DNA from: Bacillota bacterium
Lineage (GTDB): Bacteria > Bacillota > Clostridia > Acetivibrionales > DSM-27016
Direction of reading: 5' to 3'
Assembly (NCBI GenBank): GCA_023390115.1
Contig: JAEWDM010000022.1
Coordinates: forward strand, 62,001 to 126,000
DNA length: 64,000 bases
The notes under the pieces are model-generated. The model did no database searches, had not been told where the DNA came from, and worked only from the letters and a program-made list of their open reading frames with translations. Position numbers and translations under genes: made by a program. Below, one piece after another: positions 1 through 9,410 of the stretch; position 1 is the stretch's first letter; every line of letters starts with the position of its first letter.

Positions 1-1
1 A

Positions 2-484
2 GGCAGGAGGGCCAGTACGGAAAATATAGCCGGAATTGTGGGTATGGGCAAGGCTATAGAGCTTGCGTCAACCAATATTGAAGCTTATAATAAAAAGCTT
101 ATTGATTTAAGGGACAGGACTATAGATGAAATTACCAAAAGGATTCCTTTTATAAAGCTTAACGGTGACCGGAACAAAAGGCTTCCGGGGAATGTTAACT
201 TTTCCTTCCAGTATATTGAGGGAGAGTCGCTGCTGTTAATGCTTGATATGAAAGGCATTGCGGCCTCAAGCGGATCTGCGTGCACCTCCGGGTCTCTGGA
301 CCCGTCTCATGTGCTTCTTGCTATAGGCCTGCCGCATGAAATTGCTCACGGCTCCTTACGAATAACCTTTGGTGAGCAAAATACCCAACAGGATGTGGAT
401 TACCTCATGGAGGTGCTCCCAATGATTGTGGGACGCTTGAGAGAAATGTCCCCTCTTTATGAAGCACTTGCAAATAAAGCTTAA
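2..484 (+). CDS. Cysteine desulfurase (NifS/IscS family), C-terminal part
   Basis: This is the C-terminal part of a PLP-dependent cysteine desulfurase, which takes sulfur from cysteine as a persulfide and passes it to an Fe-S scaffold or a tRNA thiolase. The open frame runs in from the window edge and begins with a family-typical RRASTENIAGIVG segment. The active-site loop SSGSACTSGS carries the persulfide-forming Cys, followed by the SLRITFG motif. The N-terminal PLP-lysine region lies outside the window. An internal ATG at 38 is not the start. It is followed 48 bp later by an IscU-type scaffold and then mnmA, the usual clostridial order for Fe-S assembly and tRNA 2-thiolation. Whether it is iscS or nifS cannot be told from this fragment. 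Confidence 0.95.
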   Translation, partial: GRRASTENIAGIVGMGKAIELASTNIEAYNKKLIDLRDRTIDEITKRIPFIKLNGDRNKRLPGNVNFSFQYIEGESLLLMLDMKGIAASSGSACTSGSLDPSHVLLAIGLPHEIAHGSLRITFGEQNTQQDVDYLMEVLPMIVGRLREMSPLYEALANKA

Positions 485-532
485 ACAATTAATTATAGCT
501 TATTTAAATGAACATAGAAGGAAGGAATATTT

Positions 533-976
533 ATGTATAGTGATAAGGTTATGGATCACTTTATGAATCCAAGAAATGTAGGAGAAATAGAAAATGCCGA
601 CGGAGTGGGCCAGGTTGGAAATGCAAAATGCGGAGATATAATGAAAATGTATCTTAAGATAGAAGACAATATAATCACGGATGCAAAATTCAAAACCTTC
701 GGATGCGGAGCCGCCGTTGCGACAAGCAGTATGGCTACAGAGCTGGTTGTAGGCAAGACTGTGGATGAAGCGCTTATGATAACAAATAAGGCTGTGGCTG
801 AGGCTTTAGACGGGCTGCCTCCTGTAAAAATGCATTGCTCCAATCTTGCTGAGGAAGCAATACGTGCCGCTCTTGAGGATTATAAGAAGAAAAACGGGCT
901 GCTTGACAGCTCCTCAGAATCCGCTGCCTGCAGCAGGAGATGCGACGACATACACCACCACTTTGAAGAAGACTGA
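533..976 (+). CDS. iscU: Fe-S cluster scaffold protein, IscU/NifU N-terminal type
   Basis: This 147-residue protein is a U-type scaffold on which Fe-S clusters are built from sulfur given by the desulfurase upstream. The three conserved cluster-ligand cysteines are visible at about 33 (AKCGD), 58 (FGCGAA) and 102 (MHCSN), and the N-terminus MYSDKVMDHFMNPRNVG is typical of clostridial members. There is no C-terminal Nfu domain, so it is IscU/NifU-N only. The C-terminal tail is rich in Ser, Cys and His (about residues 125-147). It has a good ribosome site (AAGGAAGGAA) before the ATG and sits in an operon with the desulfurase and mnmA. In clostridial annotations the name may be nifU. Confidence 0.95.
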   Translation: MYSDKVMDHFMNPRNVGEIENADGVGQVGNAKCGDIMKMYLKIEDNIITDAKFKTFGCGAAVATSSMATELVVGKTVDEALMITNKAVAEALDGLPPVKMHCSNLAEEAIRAALEDYKKKNGLLDSSSESAACSRRCDDIHHHFEED

Positions 977-1038
977 TAAAGCTTTTGGTTCGGGGATATG
1001 GATATTATAAATAATACATTTGAAATGGAAGACATATA

Positions 1039-2130
1039 ATGGCAAAGAAAAGTGTTATGGTTGGTATGAGCGGCGGCGTAGACAGTTCTGTAGCTGCCGC
1101 TGTATTATTGCAAGAGGGTTATGAGGTTATAGGGGTAACAATGCAAATCTGGCCCGATATGGAAGAGGAAGCACGGAAGAGCGAGGGCGGCTGCTGTTCT
1201 CTCTCTGCCGTGGATGATGCCAGAAGGGTTGCGGACAGGCTTGGAATACCCTATTATGTTATGAACTTTAAGGAGGTCTTTGAGCGCAGGGTTGTGAACT
1301 ATTTCAAGGAGGAATACCTGAAGGGCCGCACTCCTAACCCGTGCATAGCCTGCAACAGGCATGTCAAGTTTGATGCAATGCTTAAAAAAGCCCAAGCCAT
1401 GGGCATCGACTATATTTCTACGGGTCACTATGCTAAAATTGAGTATTGTAAGAAGCAGGGGAGGTTTCTGTTAAAAAAGTCAGTTACCGATAAGAAGGAT
1501 CAGACCTATGCCTTGTACAACCTTACACAGGATCAGCTGGCAAGGACTCTGATGCCTGTGGGTGACTATACTAAGGACAGGATAAGAGAGATTGCGTCTG
1601 AGATAGGCCTTGCGGTGGCCTCTAAGCCGGACAGCCAGGAAATATGCTTTGTAGAGGATAATGACTATGCTTCGTTTATAAGGAAAAATACCCAACACGG
1701 CATTGTACCGGGTAATTTTGTGGATGCTTCGGGAAACGTCCTGGGAAAGCATAGAGGAATAGTGCATTATACAGTAGGGCAGAGGAAGGGGCTCGGCATT
1801 GCCTTCGGGAAGCCTAAGTTTGTTGTGGCAATAGATGCCGCGGCAAATACCGTCGTATTGGGTGATGAGCCGGAGGTCTTCTCCATAAGCCTTATAGCAG
1901 ACGATGTGAATTTCATTTCAATTGACAGGCTGACGGCTGAAATGAGGGTAAAAGCCAAAATAAGATATTCTGCAGCCGCGCTGTGGGCCAGCATTTACCC
2001 TATGGAGGGCGGGAGGGTCAGGGTGGTTTTTGACGAGCCGGTAAGAGCCATAACTCCCGGACAGTCCGTTGTATTCTATGAGGATGATATTGTGGTGGGC
2101 GGCGGGGCTATTTTAGGCAGGTCACACTAA
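1039..2130 (+). CDS. mnmA: tRNA-specific 2-thiouridylase MnmA
   Basis: MnmA puts sulfur on C2 of the wobble uridine (U34) of Lys, Glu and Gln tRNAs using ATP and persulfide sulfur. The 363-residue length is normal. The PP-loop GMSGGVDSS lies at residues 9-17, the first catalytic cysteine at about 102 (NPCIAC), and the second at about 203 (SQEICF). The central and C-terminal beta-barrel segments (VGQRKGLGI, then the tail ending GGGAIL) are intact. It follows the desulfurase and scaffold genes with 62 bp between, so the sulfur donor is probably the product of the first gene. No leader element is evident. Confidence 0.97.
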   Translation: MAKKSVMVGMSGGVDSSVAAAVLLQEGYEVIGVTMQIWPDMEEEARKSEGGCCSLSAVDDARRVADRLGIPYYVMNFKEVFERRVVNYFKEEYLKGRTPNPCIACNRHVKFDAMLKKAQAMGIDYISTGHYAKIEYCKKQGRFLLKKSVTDKKDQTYALYNLTQDQLARTLMPVGDYTKDRIREIASEIGLAVASKPDSQEICFVEDNDYASFIRKNTQHGIVPGNFVDASGNVLGKHRGIVHYTVGQRKGLGIAFGKPKFVVAIDAAANTVVLGDEPEVFSISLIADDVNFISIDRLTAEMRVKAKIRYSAAALWASIYPMEGGRVRVVFDEPVRAITPGQSVVFYEDDIVVGGGAILGRSH

Positions 2131-2210
2131 GAGCACGCCTGCTTCTGCTCTATGTGGCAATAGCATCAAAATGCACTTTATATACTTTAAGCCAATATCC
2201 TCTTTAATAA

Positions 2211-2783
2211 TTACTCCCTATCAAAGACTGGTTTTAAGTCAATTTCAAGGTCTGGAAAAATTGATACTCTGATTTTATCTTCTTCTGAGTATATCTCAGG
2301 TCTGCCATAACTGCCATCTGACTGTAACATAAATACGCTTATAAGTTTTTGGTCAGGCTCTACAATCCAATATTCCTTTACACCAGCTTTTTCATACTTA
2401 TTGAATTTTATAAGCTTGTCGGTTTTTCCTGATGCCGGAGACAATATCTCAATAATCATGTCCGGTGAGCCATTGCAGCCTCGTTCATCAAGTTTGGAGC
2501 TGTCGCAGACAATAGTTATATCAGGCTCAACCACATTCTTAATATCACTATTATCCTTTTCAACATCTAACCTCACACAAAATGGTGCAGCAAAAACACG
2601 GCATGTTTTACCCTTTAAATAAGTATGAAGCTGTGTAGATAATTCCATTGATATTTCCTGATGTATTCTCGAAGGTGCAGCCTGCATATACGGTACGCCG
2701 TCAAGAAGTTCCCATCTTTCTTTTTCGCCCCAAGTCAAGTAATCAGCATATGAATATTTTTGTTCCGATTTCGGTAATGGCAT
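2211..2783 (-). CDS. Uma2 family (DUF820) PD-(D/E)XK nuclease-like protein
   Basis: This 190-residue protein belongs to the Uma2/DUF820 family, which has a restriction-endonuclease-like fold but no settled cellular role. The likely active-site elements are PDITIVCD (about 92-99), IIEILSP (about 109-115) and the downstream KYEKAGVKEYWIVEP segment, as in other members. The start has a good ribosome site (AAAGGAG, 9 bp before the ATG). It is a stand-alone gene convergent with mnmA. A close paralogue lies on the same strand at 10738-11313, on the far side of the GntR/DapA-like module, and the two share long nearly identical nucleotide stretches around the KYEKAG region. Confidence 0.9.
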   Translation of the reverse strand: MPLPKSEQKYSYADYLTWGEKERWELLDGVPYMQAAPSRIHQEISMELSTQLHTYLKGKTCRVFAAPFCVRLDVEKDNSDIKNVVEPDITIVCDSSKLDERGCNGSPDMIIEILSPASGKTDKLIKFNKYEKAGVKEYWIVEPDQKLISVFMLQSDGSYGRPEIYSEEDKIRVSIFPDLEIDLKPVFDRE

Positions 2784-2846
2784 TGTTAAACACTCCTTTT
2801 ATTTCGTTATTTTTAATATTTAATGATCTTAAAGCATCCAAAGCCG

Positions 2847-3578
2847 TTATGCCTCTGCTTTTGAGGGGCTGCTGATACTGGAAGCAATAAGGCTTATATC
2901 TTGCAGGGATAAATCAATATGGTGCTTTATAGCTTCAATGCCCTTCTCCATATCCTGATCCTTTAAAGCCTGCATTATCTGCCGGTGAGGTATCACAGCA
3001 TTAAATGCGGCGGCAGGCGAAGCAAAAGACTTCAATCGGTATGGACGGAGTGTTTCAGCAATTTGTTTGTTGAATTCAATTAAGAGACTGTTATTGGTTA
3101 TGCCTGCTATTTTCATATGAAAGGCTTCGTCCAGAGAAGCCATCTTAGTAACATCTCCTCTTAAGGTTGCATTTTCAAACCGGTTGTGCATAAGCTCAAG
3201 CTGCTCAATGTCTTCATTGGTCCTGCGCAGTATTGCATACTTGATGTTCAATATTTCAATACTGCATCTCACCTCGAAGAAATCATTAAGCTCATGCTCC
3301 TTCATTGAAAACCATTTTGCAATTGTTTCTGGGCTCTCTTCACTATCTCTCTCAACAAAAGCACCGCGCCCGTGGCGCACAACTATAAAACCCATGGCTT
3401 TGAGCATGCTTAAAGCCTCCCGTACCGTTGAACGCCCCACTCCCAGACTTTCACAAAGCTCTTTTTCGGTAGGTATCTTATCACCTATATGGTATTTCCC
3501 GGATAAAATTATTGCTTTTATTTTATCGACAGTATCGTCGATAGCTGTTGTTTTTAAAACCGATTTAATGCCCAACAC
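2847..3578 (-). CDS. GntR-family transcriptional regulator, FadR subfamily
   Basis: This 243-residue regulator has an N-terminal winged helix-turn-helix (about 15-80; KIPTEKELCESLGVGRSTVREALS is typical GntR) and a C-terminal all-helical FCD effector domain (about 95-235). Candidate metal ligands in the FCD domain include Asp and His in DEAFHMKIAG and the later His in HRQIMQAL. Such proteins usually bind a sugar acid or carboxylate and repress a neighbouring catabolic operon. It diverges from the permease/FAD oxidoreductase/DapA-like operon, sharing a 270-bp control region with repeated TGATAAC motifs, so it is the likely repressor of that operon. The effector is unknown. Confidence 0.93.
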   Translation of the reverse strand: MLGIKSVLKTTAIDDTVDKIKAIILSGKYHIGDKIPTEKELCESLGVGRSTVREALSMLKAMGFIVVRHGRGAFVERDSEESPETIAKWFSMKEHELNDFFEVRCSIEILNIKYAILRRTNEDIEQLELMHNRFENATLRGDVTKMASLDEAFHMKIAGITNNSLLIEFNKQIAETLRPYRLKSFASPAAAFNAVIPHRQIMQALKDQDMEKGIEAIKHHIDLSLQDISLIASSISSPSKAEA

Positions 3579-3645
3579 TCCTTACGTTTAATAATAAGTA
3601 ATATATGTTTAAAGATAATCCAATTATACAGCATGTATGAGAACA

Positions 3646-3800
3646 TATCAAGAGATCTGATAACATTTCCTGTCGTGTAGCTTTAAATCATGCATTATCA
3701 CTAAAATCCATCTTCATATTTGTATAATTTATTCACTATTGACAAAACAAATACAATAATGGTATGATAACATTATTAAAGTTGTCTGATAACTTAATAC
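3646..3800 (+). promoter_or_regulatory. Control region of the GntR-linked operon: promoter and repeated TGATAAC motifs
   Basis: A promoter-like TTGACA (3739-3744) and TATGAT (3763-3768) are separated by 18 bp and face the permease operon. The motif TGATAAC occurs at 3658, 3765 and 3787; the second copy overlaps the -10 box and the third lies just beyond the expected start of transcription. The first copy is half of an inverted repeat, TATCA-N7-TGATA (3646-3662). The placement suits repression by the divergent GntR regulator. Operator assignment is inference. Confidence 0.6.
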
Positions 3801-3848
3801 AGAGTTCTGATGAGTTGTAATATATACCAATTGAAATGAGGGATGATA

Positions 3849-4787
3849 TTGTTAAGCAAGTCAGCAGGTATTAAACCATATTCTATTAAAGACGTTAAAC
3901 GCAGATTACTGGACAGTGACACCTTCCTGGGATATCTTTTCCTTGTCCCCGCTTTCTTATTTTTAGGTGTGCTGATAGTCTATCCAGTGCTTTCAGCCAT
4001 CAGGCAGAGCTTTTTTAACACTAACTATCTGACAGGTATTGACAACTTTGTCGGGCTTAAGAACTTTATTAGTATATTTCAAGATCAAATATTTTGGAAG
4101 GCATTGCGGGTTGATATCATCTGGACTGCCGGAAGTGTGGTATTCCAGTTGATTCTGGGACTCCTGGCTGCACTTATGATAAGCAAGGAGTCGCCGCTGA
4201 AAAAAGCAGTGCGCTCAATACTTCTTACTCCGTATGTGATACCGATTATTTCTCTGACCTTACTATTCAAATGGATGCTAAATGATACATACGGCATAAT
4301 CACAAACTTTCTGGTGAGCCTTAACTTAATGCCTCAGGGGGGATCGCTGCTGATTGCTCCCAAAACTGCCCTGATAACAGTAATAGCGGTGAATGTGCTT
4401 CGCTCGTTTCCCTTCTGCATGGTCAACTATCTTGGCACAATCCAATCCATACCGCAGGATCATTATGAAGCGGCAATGATAGATGGCGCCAACGCACTGC
4501 AGGAGTTTTGGTATATCACGCTTCCTGCCTTAAAGGGAATCACATTAAGCCTCATCATTCTCAGAACAATTTGGGAATTTAACGCATTCGATATGATCTA
4601 CCTGATGACTGAAGGGGGACCGGCTCAGTCGACACAGCATCTGCCTCTGCTTATTTACACAGAAAGCATAGGAATGTTCAACTTTGGACGAGCCTCAGCC
4701 ATATCGGTTGTTATGGGTGTTATTCTGGTTATGATGATAGTATTTTTCACCAAACTGTTTCAGGAAAAGGAGAAGATAGCTAAATGA
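3849..4787 (+). CDS. Carbohydrate ABC transporter permease, MalF/UgpA type
   Basis: This integral membrane permease of the binding-protein-dependent sugar ABC class (CUT1 type) has about six membrane helices and the EAA loop near EAAMIDGANALQEF, which docks to the ATPase. I chose a TTG start at 3849: the ribosome site GAGGG (3838-3842) directly abuts the ATG at 3843 but is 6 bp from the TTG, giving 312 residues. The next gene overlaps by ATGA. No ATPase gene is present in the operon, so a shared MsmX-like ATPase elsewhere is expected, as for many Firmicute CUT1 systems. The substrate is unknown; the enzymes downstream suggest a sugar acid or amino sugar acid. Confidence 0.93.
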   Translation: MLSKSAGIKPYSIKDVKRRLLDSDTFLGYLFLVPAFLFLGVLIVYPVLSAIRQSFFNTNYLTGIDNFVGLKNFISIFQDQIFWKALRVDIIWTAGSVVFQLILGLLAALMISKESPLKKAVRSILLTPYVIPIISLTLLFKWMLNDTYGIITNFLVSLNLMPQGGSLLIAPKTALITVIAVNVLRSFPFCMVNYLGTIQSIPQDHYEAAMIDGANALQEFWYITLPALKGITLSLIILRTIWEFNAFDMIYLMTEGGPAQSTQHLPLLIYTESIGMFNFGRASAISVVMGVILVMMIVFFTKLFQEKEKIAK

Positions 4788-5614
4788 AATCATCAATGTT
4801 CGGAAAGACATTAAAAGGCGCGGGAATGGTATTTTTCCTTGGAATTGTAATATTGCCGTTTCTATGGATGGTGATATCATCCTTTACACCCCCCGAATAT
4901 CTGTTCAGCAAAACCCCCTCATTGATACCCAAGGCTGTCTGGACGGGATGGTATGAAACTGTTTTTACTAAAAGCAATGTACCAAGATATTTTTTTAACA
5001 GCGTCATTGTATCGAGCTCTGCGATGATCATAACGGTTATAGTTTCCACGTTGGGCTCATACAGTATCAGCAGGCTAAAGTTTAAAGGAAGAAATGCCAT
5101 TATGTACTGTATATTATGCAGCTACATTTTTCCGCCGATACTGCTTATGCTGCCGCTCAACACTATTCTTACCTCGCTGAGGCTGATAGACACATATACG
5201 GGAATTATACTTGCGCATTTAACAATAACAATACCGTTGGGAATATGGATGCTCCGATCCTTCTTTTCGGCTATTCCAATAGAGATTGAAGAGGCAGGAA
5301 AGATCGACGGGCTTACAAAGGTGGGCGTGTTTTTCAGGGTATGCATTCCTATGACTGCGGTTGCAATCTTCTCGATAGGACTGTTTTCTTTCATACAATC
5401 CTGGAATGAATATTTATATTCAAGCGTTTTTCTGATTGGGGTGGAGAAAAAGACATTGCCTATAGGCATACGTGAGTTTATTGCTCATTATGACGTAAGA
5501 TGGGGAGAAATTATGGCTACCTCAGTACTCATAAGCGTCCCGGTAATAGTAATGTTCATATCTATACAGAAATATTTTGTAGCCGGTCTGACGGCGGGGG
5601 CGGTAAAAGGATGA
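4784..5614 (+). CDS. Carbohydrate ABC transporter permease, MalG/UgpE type
   Basis: This is the second permease of the heterodimer, 276 residues with about six membrane helices and the EAA loop EEAGKIDGLTKVGVFFR. The N-terminal segment reading IVILPFLWMVISSF is typical of MalG-type subunits. It overlaps the upstream permease by ATGA and the downstream FAD oxidoreductase by ATGA (5611-5614), showing tight translational coupling across all three genes. Confidence 0.93.
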   Translation: MKSSMFGKTLKGAGMVFFLGIVILPFLWMVISSFTPPEYLFSKTPSLIPKAVWTGWYETVFTKSNVPRYFFNSVIVSSSAMIITVIVSTLGSYSISRLKFKGRNAIMYCILCSYIFPPILLMLPLNTILTSLRLIDTYTGIILAHLTITIPLGIWMLRSFFSAIPIEIEEAGKIDGLTKVGVFFRVCIPMTAVAIFSIGLFSFIQSWNEYLYSSVFLIGVEKKTLPIGIREFIAHYDVRWGEIMATSVLISVPVIVMFISIQKYFVAGLTAGAVKG

Positions 5615-7029
5615 TAAATTGTGAATATATTACAGATAATAAAATTATAAAGCTTCCTCAAAAAGAGGTGCCTTTGCTGGGAGGTTTTGACGTAGCCGTT
5701 GCGGGAGGCGGACCTGCAGGCTTTGCTGCTGCGATAGCAGCCTCCCGTTCAGGAGCGTCCACAGTATTACTGGAAGCTATGCCAACAGTGCTTGCCAATA
5801 TTACAAGCGGGCCGCTTGAAGCGATAATGACCTTCCATGACGCTGAATCTGCGGTAGTAAAAGGAATTGCACAGGAGCTTATAGACCTGTGTGTGTCAAT
5901 GGGCGGGAGCAGCGGGCATGTACCTGATACAGTGGGCTATTGCAAAACCATAACGCCGTTTTCTCCCGAGATTGCCAAGGTTGCGGCATTTGAAATGCTC
6001 CGCAATGCCGGGATTACGCTCCTTCTTCAGACGCCTGTCAGCGACACTGTTATAGAGGGAAAGAGCCTTCGATATGTTATTGCACAGAGCAGGTCAAGCA
6101 GACTGGCAATTGAAGCTAAAGCTTTTATTGACTGCACGGGGGATGGAGATCTTGCCTTTGCTGCGGGATGTGAATTTGAAAAGGGAGATGAGGACGGGCG
6201 TTTGCAGCCAATGACCAGTCTGGTGCATATGGGGGGCGTTGATTACGGTAAGCTTCTGGATTATGTTGTGAAAAATAAAAGCGATTTCAGGCTATATGAA
6301 GAGCAGTCCTTTGACGATTGTGTAAGAAGTGCAGGGAAGGGTGTGTATAAGCCGCTGCACTTGTGGGGATTTCAGGACATGCTTGAGCGCGGCTTTAGAG
6401 AAGGCAGGCTGTCGCTTAGGCGTAATGAGATGCATTTGATGACAGGATTTTACGGAAGCGAAGCAATTCTCAATTTCACGCGCTGTGACGGAGACGGCAC
6501 AAATGCTGTCGAGCGTACCCAGGCCCAAATGTCAACTGTAAAGCAGGCGTATGAGATATACATATGGCTTAAGGAAACAATACCGGCTTTTGCCGATTCA
6601 TATTTCGTTTCAATCGGAACTGTGGGAATACGCGAGGGACGCCGTATAAAAGGCAGGTATTGTCTGACTGAAAAGGATGTAATTGAAGGCAAACTATTCC
6701 CGGACACTATAGCAAAGGGTGCATTCCCAATAGATATTCATAAGCCTGGCGGTACGTCACTGGAGTGTATTCGCTTAAACCAGAGCTATACCATACCCAT
6801 GAGCAGCCTGATTTCATCAGAGGTTGATAACCTGCTCATGGGCGGAAGGTGCATATGCTGTACACACAAGGCACAGGCTTCTGTCAGAATTACCGCGACA
6901 AGTATGGCAACCGGGCAGGCGGCCGGAGTTATTGCAGCTATGAAGGCATTGTCCGGGAAGCCCCTTGCCGAACTGAATTACGGCGAGGTGCGGAAGAATT
7001 TGATGAATCAGAATATGATACTGGCTTAA
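5611..7029 (+). CDS. FAD-dependent oxidoreductase (FAD_oxidored family)
   Basis: This soluble flavoprotein of about 472 residues has an N-terminal Rossmann dinucleotide site (VAVAGGGPAGFAAA, about 28-41), an internal DCTGDGDLAFAAG segment, and a C-terminal RCICCTHKAQASVR...TGQAAG region typical of the PF12831 family. The start at 5611 is set by the ATGA overlap with the permease; the open frame extends further upstream only inside that gene. The family includes dehydrogenases of poorly known substrates, often beside sugar or sugar-acid transporters. Here it may oxidise or dehydrate the imported compound before the DapA-like lyases act. Its exact reaction cannot be told. Confidence 0.88.
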   Translation: MINCEYITDNKIIKLPQKEVPLLGGFDVAVAGGGPAGFAAAIAASRSGASTVLLEAMPTVLANITSGPLEAIMTFHDAESAVVKGIAQELIDLCVSMGGSSGHVPDTVGYCKTITPFSPEIAKVAAFEMLRNAGITLLLQTPVSDTVIEGKSLRYVIAQSRSSRLAIEAKAFIDCTGDGDLAFAAGCEFEKGDEDGRLQPMTSLVHMGGVDYGKLLDYVVKNKSDFRLYEEQSFDDCVRSAGKGVYKPLHLWGFQDMLERGFREGRLSLRRNEMHLMTGFYGSEAILNFTRCDGDGTNAVERTQAQMSTVKQAYEIYIWLKETIPAFADSYFVSIGTVGIREGRRIKGRYCLTEKDVIEGKLFPDTIAKGAFPIDIHKPGGTSLECIRLNQSYTIPMSSLISSEVDNLLMGGRCICCTHKAQASVRITATSMATGQAAGVIAAMKALSGKPLAELNYGEVRKNLMNQNMILA

Positions 7030-7082
7030 TTAAAATTAAGCACAGTATTATAAATATAAATCAAAAGCAAAGGAGGGGCTTT

Positions 7083-8495
7083 ATGAAAAAACTATTAGCA
7101 TTTGCACTGTGTATGTTATTATTTATCGCCAGCTTTGCAGGATGCGGTAGTACAGAAAGCAATACACCGGCAACAACAGGGCAGACAACGGCCGATGCTG
7201 CGGCTCAGACTGCAGCTCTCCGGAAGGAAGTCAATTTGACCATGTGGACAATGCACACAACAGAGAACATGATCAAAACCCTCGATGAGCAGATCGTAGA
7301 ATATACATCTGCAAATCCCAATGTCAAGATCAATATTGAGACATTAACCTATGATGTTGTTTACCAAAGAATGATGGCCGGTATCAATTCTGATACCATG
7401 CCCAACATTTTTAACGGAATCGAAGGACATATAGCATTCATGCAGTCAAAGGGTGCGTTGACTTCGGTAAATGATCTGATTGACAAAATGGGCGGGAAGG
7501 AGGCTTTTATAACAAAATACCTTGACTGGGTTACAAAGGACGGCAATATCTACGCGGTACCTGACTGGGCGCTTTACCAGGGTATCTGGTACAGGAAGGA
7601 TCTGTTTGAGAAGCATGGCATTGAAATCCCCAAAACATGGGAGGAACTGCGTGCTGCAGCTAAAAAGCTGACTATGGATACCAACGGAGACGGCAAGGTT
7701 GATATATATGGCATGGCTATACCTCTGGCAAGAAACATGGTGGCTCAGCAGACTTATTCACAGTTTCTTTACAGCGCCGGTGTAAATATATTTACCCCCG
7801 GGACAGGAGCTTATGAATTTGGATCTAAGAAGGATACGGCAATTAAGGCACTGGAAGAAATGATGAACATATACAAGGAGTCGTCGCCTCCCGGATCGGT
7901 TAACTGGTCGTGGACAGAATTCAGAACCGCGCTTGCAAAGGGCGATATCGCAATGGCGAGTGAATGGGGGGCAGTTGTGGCAATTGCCAAGGAGCAGAAT
8001 CCCGATATGCTGGAGAACCTGTCGGTATTTCCATTCCCCGGACAGGACGCATCAACCTTTAATAAAAACGGAAGCTTCGGCGGCGCGTATTATATGGCTA
8101 TCGGCAATTCGACTGATGATAGGATAGCGGCTTCTAAGGACTTTATCAGCTTCATGTTCGACGAGGACAGGCTCGCACAGCGTGCCAACAGCAGGCCGAT
8201 ATATGCTATTCCTACCATGAAGTCTGCTTTTGACAGTAGTACGTACCAGAATAATGATATGGTTAAAATGTATCAGGAAGAGATAAATAATATTTTTGAT
8301 AACATAATACCTTACGAAGAAAGAAGCGGCTTTGAGGCCGGTCTTACTATATCGGCGGGACAGATTGAGTCCTCAAACCTGATGGGCGATGCATTGCAGA
8401 ATGTTGTGCTTAATGGTTGGACAAGCCAGCAGGCAGTAGATTATATGGATCGGAAGCTGCAGGAAATTATTGAGGGCTCCGGCGAAATGAAATAA
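7083..8495 (+). CDS. ABC transporter substrate-binding lipoprotein (family 1)
   Basis: This is the extracellular solute-binding protein of the CUT1 system, 470 residues. The signal peptide MKKLLAFALCMLLFIASFAG ends in a lipobox with the lipidated Cys at about residue 21, followed by a Ser/Thr/Ala-rich linker. The mature protein shows family-1 features (WTMHTTENMIKTLDEQIVEY; GIWYRKDLFEKHGIEIPKTWEEL). I chose the ATG at 7083 because AGGAGGGG precedes it and a signal peptide follows; the frame is open further upstream only inside the oxidoreductase gene. It is 53 bp after that gene and in the same operon. Confidence 0.95.
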   Translation: MKKLLAFALCMLLFIASFAGCGSTESNTPATTGQTTADAAAQTAALRKEVNLTMWTMHTTENMIKTLDEQIVEYTSANPNVKINIETLTYDVVYQRMMAGINSDTMPNIFNGIEGHIAFMQSKGALTSVNDLIDKMGGKEAFITKYLDWVTKDGNIYAVPDWALYQGIWYRKDLFEKHGIEIPKTWEELRAAAKKLTMDTNGDGKVDIYGMAIPLARNMVAQQTYSQFLYSAGVNIFTPGTGAYEFGSKKDTAIKALEEMMNIYKESSPPGSVNWSWTEFRTALAKGDIAMASEWGAVVAIAKEQNPDMLENLSVFPFPGQDASTFNKNGSFGGAYYMAIGNSTDDRIAASKDFISFMFDEDRLAQRANSRPIYAIPTMKSAFDSSTYQNNDMVKMYQEEINNIFDNIIPYEERSGFEAGLTISAGQIESSNLMGDALQNVVLNGWTSQQAVDYMDRKLQEIIEGSGEMK

Positions 8496-8511
8496 GAGGA
8501 GGCGCATTGTT

Positions 8512-9390
8512 TTGAAAGGTAAAGATTTTATAGGGATCATAACACCTGTGATAACACCGTTTGATGCAAATGATACCCTGGACGAAGTAATTTTCCGCAA
8601 GGAGGTTAAATACCTTCTTGGAACCGGCATACACGGTATAAGTCCCGGAGGAAGCACTGGCGAAGGCGCTGCGGTTTCGGCAAAGGAACTGGCAAGAATG
8701 GTGGAAATAATTAAGGAAGAAAATCATGCAGGAATACCAATCGTGGCAGGCATTATAAGAAACAGTACAAGAGATGCCGTCGAAGCAGGGCTGGCGGCTA
8801 AAAAGGCAGGAGCGGACGCACTTATGGTTACTCCCACCTCATATAATGTTCTTGTTCCGGGCGATGACGGAAATTATGAATATTATAGCAAAATATCCCG
8901 GTTGGTCGGACTTCCCATCATAATCTATAATGTAGTTCCGCAAAACGAAATCAAGCCCCACCTGTTTTCACGTTTGCTGGATATAGACAATGTGATAGGA
9001 ATCAAGCAAAGCGTAGGGGGTATCGACGGCTTCTATAAAATGCAGTTGGCCTGCGGAAATAAGGGCCTTGTATACAGTGCTACAGATGATATGCTGTATT
9101 CGACCTTTGACCTGGGCGCCTGTGGAGCTATAGCGGCTATTCTAACCGTTTTCCCCGAATATTGTGTCGAGATGTGGGATGCGGTGCAAAAGGGCAACAA
9201 TTCAAGAGCGAGAGAGCTTCAGAACAAAATTCATCCGGTCTGGCAGCAAATCGCGGGGCCTCAGTTCCCACTCAGGCTCAAACAGGTGCTTCGTATGCTT
9301 GGCAGAGAAACGGGCCTGTGCAGGAGCCCTATTGTTGAAGCACCGTTAAGCGAAGGTGAGAAGTTGAAAGCAATAATAAAAACTATATAA
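8512..9390 (+). CDS. DapA/NanA-family lyase or aldolase (first copy)
   Basis: This is a 292-residue TIM-barrel class I aldolase of the dihydrodipicolinate synthase/N-acetylneuraminate lyase superfamily. The substrate-carboxylate motif GGSTGE is at 46-51, the catalytic Tyr at about 139 (IIYNVVP) and the Schiff-base Lys at about 165 (IGIKQS). It starts at TTG 8512 after a strong GAGGAGG site. The setting in a transporter operon makes a catabolic role (sugar acid, sialic-acid-like or hydroxyproline-type substrate) much likelier than lysine synthesis. The GGSTGE form, instead of GTTGE, separates it from the second copy next door. Confidence 0.88.
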   Translation: MKGKDFIGIITPVITPFDANDTLDEVIFRKEVKYLLGTGIHGISPGGSTGEGAAVSAKELARMVEIIKEENHAGIPIVAGIIRNSTRDAVEAGLAAKKAGADALMVTPTSYNVLVPGDDGNYEYYSKISRLVGLPIIIYNVVPQNEIKPHLFSRLLDIDNVIGIKQSVGGIDGFYKMQLACGNKGLVYSATDDMLYSTFDLGACGAIAAILTVFPEYCVEMWDAVQKGNNSRARELQNKIHPVWQQIAGPQFPLRLKQVLRMLGRETGLCRSPIVEAPLSEGEKLKAIIKTI

Positions 9391-9410
9391 TATAAAATGG
9401 AGGTATTATA

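Noticed and set aside
3843..3848. ATG start for the first permease
   Set aside because: The ribosome site GAGGG directly touches this ATG, while the in-frame TTG six bases on has proper spacing.
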